A stretch of 64,000 nt of DNA from Symmachiella macrocystis (GTDB lineage Bacteria; Planctomycetota; Planctomycetia; Planctomycetales; Planctomycetaceae), in NCBI RefSeq assembly GCF_007860075.1, contig NZ_SJPP01000001.1:1696501-1760500 (forward strand). Direction: 5' to 3'. A program made the translations under genes and the position numbers. The notes under the pieces were generated by a model. The model did not search any database, was not told the origin of the DNA, and was given only the letters and a program-made list of their open reading frames with translations. Shown in pieces: positions 54,054 through 62,624 of the stretch (the stretch's first letter is position 1; every line of letters begins with the position of its first letter).

Positions 54054-55229
54054 ATGACCACCGACCATTGTTGTCCCCGTTGTCAGGGTGAGCTGAGTGA
54101 TGAAAAAGCGTTGGCCGGACATTTGAAATGTGTTTCGTGCGGAAAGCACGTGCCGCTGGATGTCGCTGCGCCGGATCTGACAGAGTATTTGCTCTACACC
54201 TTGTCCCTTCCTGAGCGGACAGTCCGGAGTACAGTAGCGTTGGCATCCGGGGCGGCGCGCGAAGCGGCGGAATTGTTGGTGCCCCGCGGGTTTCATAATT
54301 CCAAGACTTATGAAGTCGTTGTCCGAAATTCGCTGCGTTTCCTTACCGAGGATATTGGCAAGACGAAACCGGCTGAGGTTGCTGAAGCCGAAGCGGGGAT
54401 GGACGGCTATTTGGCTCGTAAGGCGGTGGGCAACTTTGTCGATCTGGCGGGGTTGTCAATGATGCATCTCTCGCCGATGTGGATGCTGGCGATTGTCAGC
54501 GACGTGGCGTATGGGACGCAGGTGTATGCCCAGGAATTGGCGACCGAATTGAAAACGCAAGGATTGATCGACGAGACTTCGACAATCGAGAAGGTGGACG
54601 ACATTTTGGATGCTGTGCGGAATGCGTCCGGGCAGGCGGCCGGGTTGATTGATGCGCCTCCGTTGTCGGTAGCCGAACTCAAAAAGTCGTTGGACGAAAC
54701 GCGAGCGGCGATTTCGGCAGCCAACTATACGTCGATCATTCCGGAATCGGAAATCACCAGCTATTGGAATGAGATGCGAGCAATCGCCGGACGGGACAAC
54801 GTGAGTCTATTGAATGTCTCGACGGCGGTCACAATGCACAGCCTCGGCAAGGCGCAATCGGTGGCGACGGGCACGATGACCGGCATCAGCGTGGCCGGCA
54901 TTCTGTTCAACAATGTGATCATCGGCCATTATGCGGATTCACTGAAGACGATGAACGAACAAGGTTTCTACGCGACCGTCAGCCAATCGTACGCCCCCTA
55001 CATCGATGCCGTCTGGACAAATTTTTCCAGCGACGAGGATACGATTACTGAAGGCGTACTGGATGGTAGCCTGATCAAACGCGCCTACGGGACGGTCTCT
55101 GCCTGGCTGGGCCGGGGAACGGTGCCGGCAGACCCAATGCTCCCGGCGGATCCATCGCTCCCGGCGGGGGCTGATGGGCTTGAGGAAGGTATCGGAAGCC
55201 GCAATACGTCGTCGGGGGTAAAGCGGTAA
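54054..55229 (+). CDS. Uncharacterised protein with N-terminal zinc ribbon
   Basis: 391 residues from the ATG at 54054, with GGGGA 9 bases upstream; an ATG three codons earlier is too close to that site. The N-terminus has a four-Cys zinc ribbon, CPRCQGELSDEKALAGHLKC and then CGKH. The rest has a helical middle (TVALASGAAREAAELLVPRG), a long hydrophobic/neutral segment near 285-310 (SVATGTMTGISVAGILFNNV) and a Pro/Ala-rich tail. I do not recognise the family. Regulatory or membrane-associated role is open. Confidence 0.72.
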   Translation: MTTDHCCPRCQGELSDEKALAGHLKCVSCGKHVPLDVAAPDLTEYLLYTLSLPERTVRSTVALASGAAREAAELLVPRGFHNSKTYEVVVRNSLRFLTEDIGKTKPAEVAEAEAGMDGYLARKAVGNFVDLAGLSMMHLSPMWMLAIVSDVAYGTQVYAQELATELKTQGLIDETSTIEKVDDILDAVRNASGQAAGLIDAPPLSVAELKKSLDETRAAISAANYTSIIPESEITSYWNEMRAIAGRDNVSLLNVSTAVTMHSLGKAQSVATGTMTGISVAGILFNNVIIGHYADSLKTMNEQGFYATVSQSYAPYIDAVWTNFSSDEDTITEGVLDGSLIKRAYGTVSAWLGRGTVPADPMLPADPSLPAGADGLEEGIGSRNTSSGVKR

Positions 55230-55275
55230 TCATCGATCATTCGACAGTCCCAATGCGCTCGACGTCCAATTGACT

Positions 55276-55312
55276 TCCCTCACGCCTGTCCCCTCAAGCC
55301 TCACGCCTCCTC
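55276..55312. repeat. Phrase repeat CCTCACGCCTGTCCCCTCAAG
   Basis: TCCCTCACGCCTGTCCCCTC then AAGCCTCACGCCTCCTC, a second copy of the phrase at 32093-32118. It is in the gap before the LysM gene. Confidence 0.6.
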
Positions 55313-55407
55313 CCCCGGACCGGCATTTTCATGTGGGAGCAAACGCGTTAGAATTCGGGACGTATTGTGCAGCGGATGCCCGAACTGAATTGGAAGGATC
55401 CTGGATT

Positions 55408-55797
55408 GTGTATGCCGATTCTGATGCCGGCCGACGAGTCATTCGGTTATTCCCTGTGTTGTGTCTGGTCATGCTGGCTGGCTGCGGCGGCCATCAAGTG
55501 ATTGATCCCGGCACGGGGCCGATCACGCAACAGACGCCCGGACCGGTGGTTTCTCAGCAAAGCGGAGACTTCTCGCCCAATCCCGGGCCGATCAAACATG
55601 TCCCTGTGTCTCAGATCGTCGATATCCCCGACCGCAGTGAAACGCAGCATTATTATGAAGTTCGGCAGGGAGATACACTCTCCGGCATCGCCCGCGCCCA
55701 CCAAATTCCGCTGTCGCGACTACTGGACAGCAATGGCTTAGACGCCACCTCGACACTGCAGCCGGGCCAGTCGATTTTTTTGCCACCGGCACGGTAA
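55408..55797 (+). CDS. LysM-domain lipoprotein
   Basis: 129 residues from the GTG at 55408, with GGAAGG about 10 bases upstream; the frame extends to 55270 but runs through a repeat and has no signal. The leader VIRLFPVLCLVMLAGC is a lipoprotein signal (lipobox MLAGC). A Pro/Thr-rich linker follows, and then one LysM domain (HYYEVRQGDTLSGIARAH ... LDATSTLQPGQSIFLPP) at the C-terminus. LysM binds N-acetylglucosamine chains, so it probably tethers to peptidoglycan or a glycan coat. Confidence 0.88.
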   Translation: MYADSDAGRRVIRLFPVLCLVMLAGCGGHQVIDPGTGPITQQTPGPVVSQQSGDFSPNPGPIKHVPVSQIVDIPDRSETQHYYEVRQGDTLSGIARAHQIPLSRLLDSNGLDATSTLQPGQSIFLPPAR

Positions 55798-55857
55798 GAC
55801 GTCCTCATTCGTGCAATCGCGAATTCCTTCACCCCAGATCAAAAGGGTCCCGAAACC

Positions 55858-56361
55858 GTGTCGCAAGAAATCCTCTGGGCGCCCTGGCGGCTGCAATACA
55901 TCAAAGAGCCTAAGGACGAATCCGGGCCGGATTGCTTTTTGTGCCGGTACATTGCGGAGCAAAACGACGTTGAGAATCTTGTCTTGGCGCGTGGTCCACG
56001 GACAATCACCGTGTTGAATCGGTATCCGTACAACAACGGGCATTTACTCGTTGCGCCGCTGGCCCATAAGGGGGATTTTGAGCAATTGGATGACGACGAG
56101 ATGCTGGAGTGCATGCAGGTCTTGCAGCAAATGGTCTCGGCCATGCAGCAAAGTCTGGCTCCGCAGGGATTTAATATCGGGCTGAACCTGGGACACGTCG
56201 CCGGTGCGGGGCTGCCGGGGCATTTGCATTGGCATATCGTTCCGCGCTGGAGTGGCGACACGAATTTCATGACCGTGGTTTCTGAAACGACGGTGATCCC
56301 TCAATCATTGCGTGCGTTGTACGATTTATTAAAAGAGACGCTAGGCGATGAAGCAAAATAA
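55858..56361 (+). CDS. HIT family protein
   Basis: 167 residues with a GTG start. The N-terminal APWRLQYIKEPK and CFLCRYIAEQ zinc-like pair precede the HIT fold (LNRYPYNNGHLLVAPLAH, then GHLHWHIVPRW, the HxHxH with nucleophile His). It is of the AP4A phosphorylase-type branch, which acts on nucleotides linked to phosphate. It starts 60 bases after the LysM gene and overlaps a small ORF at its end. Confidence 0.9.
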   Translation: MSQEILWAPWRLQYIKEPKDESGPDCFLCRYIAEQNDVENLVLARGPRTITVLNRYPYNNGHLLVAPLAHKGDFEQLDDDEMLECMQVLQQMVSAMQQSLAPQGFNIGLNLGHVAGAGLPGHLHWHIVPRWSGDTNFMTVVSETTVIPQSLRALYDLLKETLGDEAK

Positions 56362-56686
56362 CGCTGCACCGTTGCGGTATGATCTTACCAGCACCGTGAA
56401 AAGTAGGGGAAAGTACGTGCGATGTTGGTTGCAATCCAACCTATCAATCGATTCGCACCCTGGAATTCGGGCCGATAGCCGAGGGTATGACACTAGTTTT
56501 CGTAACCCCGGGACCGCGATTGTTGAGAGGGACTGCCAAGAAGTCGTGATTGAAGTGGCGCGGCCGCTTGATTCTTGGCTCAAAACAGACGACAATTTTG
56601 TGAAGTTGCTCACATTCAAACCGTCGCCGAACCGAAAGATTGTTGACTGGCCTTACCGTCCTGATCTGAAGCATGCGCTGCAATAG
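56348..56686 (+). CDS. Possible small hypothetical protein (112 aa)
   Basis: Starts with an ATG inside the last codons of the HIT gene (14-base overlap) and its stop lies inside a terminator-like hairpin. The product (MKQNNAAPLRYDLTSTVKSR...) matches no family I know and codon choice is not clearly biased. The overlap and terminator favour a real gene; overlapping opposite-strand frames argue for caution. Confidence 0.3.
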   Translation: MKQNNAAPLRYDLTSTVKSRGKYVRCWLQSNLSIDSHPGIRADSRGYDTSFRNPGTAIVERDCQEVVIEVARPLDSWLKTDDNFVKLLTFKPSPNRKIVDWPYRPDLKHALQ

Positions 56687-56705
56687 ATTTTGCAGGACTT
56701 TTTTT
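56678..56705 (+). terminator. Terminator-like hairpin with T tract
   Basis: CTGCA and TGCAG (56678-56682, 56691-56695) form a 5-bp stem around ATAGATTT, followed by GAC and seven T. The stem is weak, but the T tract is good. It would end transcription of the HIT gene and the small ORF. Confidence 0.4.
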
Positions 56706-57092
56706 GAAATCTCTTGCCACATCTGAATCGCTGATTTGGGTTGGTGCGGCGGTCCATTCACCGCATGGATTTTCCCACAGGCGCAGTTGTCAGCAGGACT
56801 GGAATTCCTGCAATGCTTGACTCCCGAATCGCGGCGGAACGGGAACCGTTTAGATATTTTGATGCTGTCAATTCGATTCGCAGGAGATGAACAGGCATCT
56901 TGCCACGTATGGACCGCTGAACCGCATGTGCAAGGTTGCTCGAAACATTCTCTAGCATCGCTGTGATCCGACGGTAGGAACGAAGGATCTGATCGAATCA
57001 GAATGCGGCTTAGGGCGGCGATGATCTATTCTTGAATTTAACTTGTTTGATACCAAGTGCGTTAACCACCGCATTTGCTGTTTAGGTGTAGT
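56706..57092. other. Intergenic stretch, no gene seen
   Basis: About 390 bases before the PIN-TRAM gene. The last part (57030-57060) is AT-rich, with TTGAATTTAACTTG, a possible promoter. No repeat found. Confidence 0.4.
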
Positions 57093-58115
57093 ATGCTATT
57101 CATCATCATTCGTTCGGTTTATTTGATTGTCTGCGCAGGCGTGGTGGGCATGTTCGTCAATGCGCCTGAACGCCCCCAACTGATCAGCGACTACCCGGCC
57201 ACGTCGTTTATTGTCTTGATGTTAATCACGCAAATGGCAACGCTGGCCGATTTCGGTTTGCGGCGATTTAGCGTGCAGGTGATCTCGGCGGTTTACTTCG
57301 GACTGTTAGTGGGGTGGTTGTTGAGCAACCTCCTTAATCAGGCGCTCGAACCGGTCGTCGCCGATTCTCCCTATCGTTCGCTGTCCCAGATTTTAACGAG
57401 TATTGTCGCCCCTTATTTGTGCGTGACGTGGTTGTTGCACACGAAGGACGATTTTCGCTTTATCATTCCCTATGTGGAATTTTCTAAGAAGGTGAAAGGG
57501 GGACGCCCCTTCATCTTGGACACCAGCGCGATCATCGATGGACGGATCGCAGATATGGTCGACACCAACGTGCTTGACTCAGAATTGATCGTGCCGACGT
57601 TTGTGCTCAAGGAACTTCAAAATATCGCGGACAGCAAAGAAAAGCTGCGGCGAAATCGCGGTCGCCGTGGGTTGGATATTTTGGCGCGATTGCAGGCCGA
57701 TGAGAAAACCGACGTCCGCATGCACCATGTTGAAAACGGCGAGGAATCGAAAGGCTTGTCGATCGATCAACGGTTGGTGGAAGTCGCCATGGAACTTGGC
57801 GGACGGGTGGTGACCAACGACTTCAATTTGAATAAGGTCGCCAGCGTGCAAGGCGTGGATGTGGTGAATCTCAACGACGTGGCCAACTCGCTCAAGCCCC
57901 GCTATCTGCCGGGCGAACGGATGCAGATCAAAGTCATCAAAGAAGGGGAAAGCATCGGCCAAGGCGTGGGATACCTTGATGACGGCACGATGGTCGTGTG
58001 CGAAGCGGCAGGCGATCTTGTCGGCACTGATGCGGACATTATCGTCACCAGTGTCCTGCAAAACAGTGCCGGGCGTATGATCTTCGGGAAACTGTGGGAT
58101 CACGACGAGCATTGA
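57093..58115 (+). CDS. PIN-TRAM domain membrane protein (YacL-type)
   Basis: 340 residues from the ATG at 57093 (MLFIIIRSVYLIVCAGVVGM). Four membrane helices in the first ~120 residues, then a PIN domain at about 130-260 with the acidic metal sites (FILDTSAIIDGRIADM, VLKELQNIAD, DQRLVEVAMELG, VVTNDFNLNKVA) and a TRAM domain at the end (IKVIKEGESIGQGVGYLDDG). Bacterial proteins of this build are putative membrane-bound RNases. It has a good AGG site upstream but no clear operon partner. Confidence 0.92.
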   Translation: MLFIIIRSVYLIVCAGVVGMFVNAPERPQLISDYPATSFIVLMLITQMATLADFGLRRFSVQVISAVYFGLLVGWLLSNLLNQALEPVVADSPYRSLSQILTSIVAPYLCVTWLLHTKDDFRFIIPYVEFSKKVKGGRPFILDTSAIIDGRIADMVDTNVLDSELIVPTFVLKELQNIADSKEKLRRNRGRRGLDILARLQADEKTDVRMHHVENGEESKGLSIDQRLVEVAMELGGRVVTNDFNLNKVASVQGVDVVNLNDVANSLKPRYLPGERMQIKVIKEGESIGQGVGYLDDGTMVVCEAAGDLVGTDADIIVTSVLQNSAGRMIFGKLWDHDEH

Positions 58116-58238
58116 CCCTAGCGCGGCCTAGCAGAGGGTTGAAAAAGCGTGCCACCAGCACGTGTTCAGCGCAAGAGAAACGGCGAAGCGACTTCGCCCC
58201 GCCGTTATAGTTCGCTGTTATTTTCGCAGTCGCGCCGC

Positions 58239-58733
58239 TCAATCGCGGATGATGTCCGGATCAGGTATGCAAACCGATGGGGTCACGGCACGGACCACCG
58301 GCAAACGGCAGAGAAGCATCGCGATTGCCCAACCGCCCATCACCCCCACGGCATTGGCCAACGCATCATGCGCACCGAAATGGCGGTGGGGAATGAAATG
58401 TTGCAGGATTTCACAGAGAACTCCGTGTGCCGCTGCTGCCGTCAGCCAGCCACAGCGAAGCCTAAACGTCTTGCCCACCGTGGCTAAGGTGATCAGTCCC
58501 CCCAACACGGCATAAGCCAGTGCGTGTTGCGCATAGTCCGCCAGCGTACTATCCACAGTCTCCTCAGCCGCTGCACCGGCCGTCCCCATGAACCACAGCG
58601 GATGCGGTGTGAGCAACAGATAGCTGAGCAACAGAAAATATGCGACAACCGCGCCCCACCACAGCCAAACAGGCAGGTGGGCTGCTCTCGTCGCAACAGC
58701 GGATGAACCGCTTTGGAGATTGTGGAACGTCAT
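58239..58733 (-). CDS. VanZ-like membrane protein
   Basis: 164 residues from the ATG at 58733 (MTFHNLQSGSSAVATR), whose A is shared with the stop of the upstream glycosyltransferase in a TGATG. Four membrane helices: about 26-42, 65-90, 95-115 and 130-150 (ANAVGVMGGWAIAMLLC). It resembles VanZ/teicoplanin-resistance-like proteins, whose job is unclear. Translational coupling to the GT4 gene suggests a role in the polysaccharide block. Confidence 0.82.
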   Translation of the reverse strand: MTFHNLQSGSSAVATRAAHLPVWLWWGAVVAYFLLLSYLLLTPHPLWFMGTAGAAAEETVDSTLADYAQHALAYAVLGGLITLATVGKTFRLRCGWLTAAAAHGVLCEILQHFIPHRHFGAHDALANAVGVMGGWAIAMLLCRLPVVRAVTPSVCIPDPDIIRD

Positions 58734-59956
58734 CAGACAGCGCCGGCAGCGGTTTTTTGAGTTTCCACGGCTTGGCGGCAAATGGCTTCGAATTGTCGAG
58801 CGACTGTTTCGGCGGAATAGTTTTCTTCGACCAGTTGCCGCGCCGCAGCGGCCATCTTGTGGCGTTTGTCTGCATCTTGCAACAACTCGATGACGGCGTT
58901 GGCGAAATCAGGGCCGGCGTCGGCGAGTTGCACGTTGTCGCCGGATGTGACTTCCAATCCTTCCGCCCCCAAGGGCGTGCTGACGACTGCTTTTTGCATG
59001 GCCATCGCCTCAAATATCTTCAATCGCGTGCCACCACCGACTAACAGCGGAACGACGGCCAATGCTGCTTCGGCTAAGAAGGGGCGAATGTCGGGAACGG
59101 TGCCCATGATCTCGACTCCGGGTGTGCGGCCCAATTGCTCGACCATCGGCGTGGGGTTGCGGCCGACGACGCGAAATTCGGCTTCGGGACAACGCTGACG
59201 AATCAATGGCCAAACTTGTTCCACGAAATGCCGGACGCCATCCTGGTTGGGGAGCCAATCCATTGATCCCACAAATACGATCCGTTGCGGTTGTTCGGCA
59301 GCCGGGTCGGGTTGAAAGAAATCGAGATCGACCGCCGTGTCGATCACTTGCACATGGTCCCAGCTGTAATCGCGGATATAGGTCTCTTTGTCTTGGTGGC
59401 TAACGGCGACGACGGCGTCGAACTGCTGCCCCGCTTCCCCTTCAAACCGCCGCATCTTGCGCCATTGCAGCCCCATGTATTTCCTGCGCAGCCAACCTTC
59501 GTCTTGTTGCGCATGCCGCTCAAAGATCTGTGCCTCGACATTGTGTTCAAACAGAACCTTAGCCGCCGCCGGAAGGCCGATGGCGTTGCGGGCCATCTGT
59601 ACAAAATCACAGACGACCATATCGTACTGGTCAGCAGCCAGCAATTCCTCCGCTCGTCGTCGCAACTGAGGATCGTAGTCCTTATCGACGTTGTACGGAT
59701 TCGGGGAGAATAGGTTTGCCGCAAGTTCTCCATAGAATTTGAGCGTACTCCGCGGCGTCTCGACCCAGGGAACGGTCTCGACCCGCAGGCCAATATCGCA
59801 CATTTCCTGCACGCCCGGTTCCTCCCCCGCTTGCACGTTGCACAAGTAGGTAACCTCGTGCCAGGCAGCTAAATAGCGTAGGACGTTGAGAGTACGGATC
59901 TTGCCCCCCATATCGGCAGGGAACAGCGGTCGCTTCTGTAGGAAGAGAATTTTCAT
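58733..59956 (-). CDS. Glycosyltransferase family 4, PEP-CTERM/exopolysaccharide type
   Basis: 407 residues. The GT-B fold starts with MKILFLQKRPLFPADMGGKI and holds FEHNVEAQIF in the first domain, RIVFVGSMDWLPN at the hinge, and VVPLLVGGGTRLKIFEAMAM (the nucleotide-sugar Glu motif) in the second. It resembles sugar transferases in exosortase-linked exopolysaccharide clusters. It adds a sugar to a lipid-linked or glycan acceptor in the cytoplasm. Confidence 0.9.
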   Translation of the reverse strand: MKILFLQKRPLFPADMGGKIRTLNVLRYLAAWHEVTYLCNVQAGEEPGVQEMCDIGLRVETVPWVETPRSTLKFYGELAANLFSPNPYNVDKDYDPQLRRRAEELLAADQYDMVVCDFVQMARNAIGLPAAAKVLFEHNVEAQIFERHAQQDEGWLRRKYMGLQWRKMRRFEGEAGQQFDAVVAVSHQDKETYIRDYSWDHVQVIDTAVDLDFFQPDPAAEQPQRIVFVGSMDWLPNQDGVRHFVEQVWPLIRQRCPEAEFRVVGRNPTPMVEQLGRTPGVEIMGTVPDIRPFLAEAALAVVPLLVGGGTRLKIFEAMAMQKAVVSTPLGAEGLEVTSGDNVQLADAGPDFANAVIELLQDADKRHKMAAAARQLVEENYSAETVARQFEAICRQAVETQKTAAGAV

Positions 59957-59997
59957 ATCGTCATGTCCGGTCGCTCGCAGGCGGAATGCGGGCGTTG

Positions 59998-61845
59998 TTA
60001 TCCTTCGGCGCTGAATAAGTAGGCAAAATATTGCGTGTCGGGAATTGGCGCCCAGCCTGCTCCCGGCTGGGCGTTACGCTTTGTCACAATCGCGCGGACT
60101 CCGCACGAACGGAATTTATCGATGATCGTCTGTTTAGTTTGCAAATTGCCGGCCAGAAATGAATCGGCATCAGCGGGGAGGATTTCCGCGACGATTTTAA
60201 ATCGTCCGAACCGCGCCCAATAGGCCTTAAACGAGTTGCCGACATGGCCAATCGGGGCACCACGTTCGACTCCCATCCGCCAAAGCCCTTCAGCGACGCG
60301 ACAATGTTCGCTGTCGTCAGTGGTGTGTGCCAATTCCCGCACGCCACCAACCGCCAACAGAGCCCAAATGACAACAGCGGCAGAGACAGCGTATTGGCCC
60401 CACGACACATCTGTTTGTACCAGACGATGGCTTGCCCAGACGAGTCCCATAAGAATTAAAAATATGAACGGGCCGAGGTAGCGAATTTCAATATGGACCA
60501 GACTGTACATGCCAAGTGCAGTAGCCGCTGGAAGAAACAAATACCACTGTGACCTCAGGCTATTGAGAACAGCGCGCCAGCCTTTTTGAGTTTGTATTTT
60601 TGCCGATATTAATGAAAATACGAAGAGTCCCCATACCATCCCGACCACGTAAGATTGCTCTTTGAAGAGCACGACGGAGGCGTCGCGCACAATTTGCAGG
60701 CTGGCAACGCATTGTTGTTGGAGGTTGAATTTCGGCTGAATTCCTTCATACCAATAAGCGGGGGCATACCAGGGTGGATAGGTCCCGGAAATCGGCGTCG
60801 CAAACTCGTGAACGACCGGGTTGGTGGGGAGTTTCCTCGTTGAATGAAGCGGGACGCCATGAGCTGCGACATTTCCCTCCCAATGCGCAAAGTGCGGCAC
60901 CCGATTGACGTGCCAGGCATAGTTCATCCGGCCGCTTTCGCCAAATGTGAATCGTCCATGGGACAGAGATAATGGAACGATCAGTAATGCGGCTACGGCT
61001 ACGAAGCCGCACGAGGATATGAGAATCCGACTCGTCAGTCCACGTCGACGTCCATAGGAGATCCAAGCGGTTGCTAGAAACACGAATCCCAAGGGTAACA
61101 TTACGCTTTTCGCAAGATAGCCGACACCCAAAATCAATCCTAATCCACCGAATATGCCTAGAGATGATTTCCCTGCACGAATCCGCGCGATGATTCCGAC
61201 CACAAGCAAGACCACCGTAGAGACACAGAGATCCGGCGTAGGGATGGAAACCGTGACCAATTCCAATGCTGACCAGGTGTAGAGCGCATACAACAAAACC
61301 ACGAGACCAGTCCGTGCAAGTTTCAGATTCCCCGTGCCGCGCAATATTGCTTGCGAATCGAATACGCTTCGCAAGCAAAACTCAAATGCTACCAATGAAC
61401 ACAGGAAAATCGAAAAATTCACTGCATGAACCAGCAGGACTTCGCCGTGGGGGGAAGGATCGAACATGGCCACGGCAGCCCCTAGAAACCAGGAATACAA
61501 GGCTCCCCAATAGGCATTGAGTGCGTTGGCAAAGTCTCCCCGGAGGTAGGCGTCTCCCATGTCGAGATAGGAAACAGTATCGGGGTACATGCGATACCGC
61601 GCACCGAATGTGTAGACCAGTCCCAGGAAAATGGCTGCTGCGCGGCAGAGTCCGAGATAGGTACGCGGCTGAGTTGTTGGGCGACGATACCGACTCAGCA
61701 GAGGAAAGCCTCGAAGTCCACTTCGATTAGCGCTAGTCAGTTGCTTACCGCCCGTACGACGTCCACGGGGCACAACATTGAAGCCCAGAACTGCTCCCCA
61801 GCCCACAAGCAGCGATTCGCGTTTTTTGAGAAAGAGTAATTTCAT
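59998..61845 (-). CDS. Multi-spanning membrane protein, GT39/mannosyltransferase-like
   Basis: 615 residues. The first 65 residues are basic and variable. Then there are about 10-12 membrane segments (LCRAAAIFLGLVYTFG, LVVLLYALYTW, STVVLLVVGIIA, LMLPLGFVF-like blocks, YLGPFIFLILMGLVWAS). A short acidic loop near 88-96 (PDTVSYLDMGD) recalls the Asp/Glu motif of GT39-type glycosyltransferases that use polyprenyl sugars. The C-terminus is soluble. Sugar and acceptor unknown. It is in the minus-strand polysaccharide block. Confidence 0.75.
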   Translation of the reverse strand: MKLLFLKKRESLLVGWGAVLGFNVVPRGRRTGGKQLTSANRSGLRGFPLLSRYRRPTTQPRTYLGLCRAAAIFLGLVYTFGARYRMYPDTVSYLDMGDAYLRGDFANALNAYWGALYSWFLGAAVAMFDPSPHGEVLLVHAVNFSIFLCSLVAFEFCLRSVFDSQAILRGTGNLKLARTGLVVLLYALYTWSALELVTVSIPTPDLCVSTVVLLVVGIIARIRAGKSSLGIFGGLGLILGVGYLAKSVMLPLGFVFLATAWISYGRRRGLTSRILISSCGFVAVAALLIVPLSLSHGRFTFGESGRMNYAWHVNRVPHFAHWEGNVAAHGVPLHSTRKLPTNPVVHEFATPISGTYPPWYAPAYWYEGIQPKFNLQQQCVASLQIVRDASVVLFKEQSYVVGMVWGLFVFSLISAKIQTQKGWRAVLNSLRSQWYLFLPAATALGMYSLVHIEIRYLGPFIFLILMGLVWASHRLVQTDVSWGQYAVSAAVVIWALLAVGGVRELAHTTDDSEHCRVAEGLWRMGVERGAPIGHVGNSFKAYWARFGRFKIVAEILPADADSFLAGNLQTKQTIIDKFRSCGVRAIVTKRNAQPGAGWAPIPDTQYFAYLFSAEG

Positions 61846-62033
61846 GGGATTTGAAAGATACGGCCGTCTAAAACGCTTAATTCACGAATCCAAGTCGAGC
61901 CCAGTAGATCCTAATTATCACGACCAGTCAGCCGCACGTTGAATCCTGTTGTCCTGCCGCTGAGGACCGAAAACCATAAACTGCAACTCGGCCACCGACC
62001 GGCCTGCACCTACCGTTGCCCCCAAACGGGAAT

Positions 62034-62624
62034 TCACTCCGCCATGCGCAATACAGTCTTAAAAATCAATTTCAGGTCGAAGAGGATCGACGAGCGGCGG
62101 ATGTATTCTTTGGCGAGAACGATTTTATCGGGAAGGATTTCTTGGACGTATGTGGTTTCCGGGTTTTCGGATTCCCCGAGCAGTTCGGACTCGTGCCGGT
62201 ATTTGAGCGAAGCGATATCGGTAATGCCCGGACGGACTTTCAACAGTTCCGCATAGTCGTCCCGGAACATTTCCACATAACGGGGTACTTCTGGACGCGG
62301 TCCAACAAAACTCATTTCGCCTTTGAAGACGTTGATCAATTGCGGCAGTTCGTCGATTTTTGTCTTGCGTAAAAAATGACCGACCGAAGTAATGCGCGGG
62401 TCGCGACCGGCGGTGATCTGTCCCCCCAATTTGTGGGCATCGACGACCATCGTACGGAATTTGAGGATGTCGAAGGATTGGAAATTGAGCCCCATGCGTT
62501 GTTGCCGGTACAAGGCGGGCCCGGCCGACGTCAATTTGATCAACACCGCTGAAACCAACAGCACCGGCCACAACAACAAAAGCCCGCAAAACGAAACCAA
62601 CAAATCAAACATGCGTTTCATCAT
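62034..62624 (-). CDS. Bacterial sugar transferase (undecaprenyl-phosphate sugar-1-P transferase)
   Basis: 196 residues. One N-terminal membrane helix ([20 protein letters not shown]) is followed by the catalytic domain with [45 protein letters not shown] and [14 protein letters not shown]. It is the short, membrane-anchored type of PF02397 initiating transferase, placing the first sugar on undecaprenyl phosphate. Its start overlaps the DegT stop by 4 bases. Confidence 0.95.
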   Translation of the reverse strand: MMKRMFDLLVSFCGLLLLWPVLLVSAVLIKLTSAGPALYRQQRMGLNFQSFDILKFRTMVVDAHKLGGQITAGRDPRITSVGHFLRKTKIDELPQLINVFKGEMSFVGPRPEVPRYVEMFRDDYAELLKVRPGITDIASLKYRHESELLGESENPETTYVQEILPDKIVLAKEYIRRSSILFDLKLIFKTVLRMAE

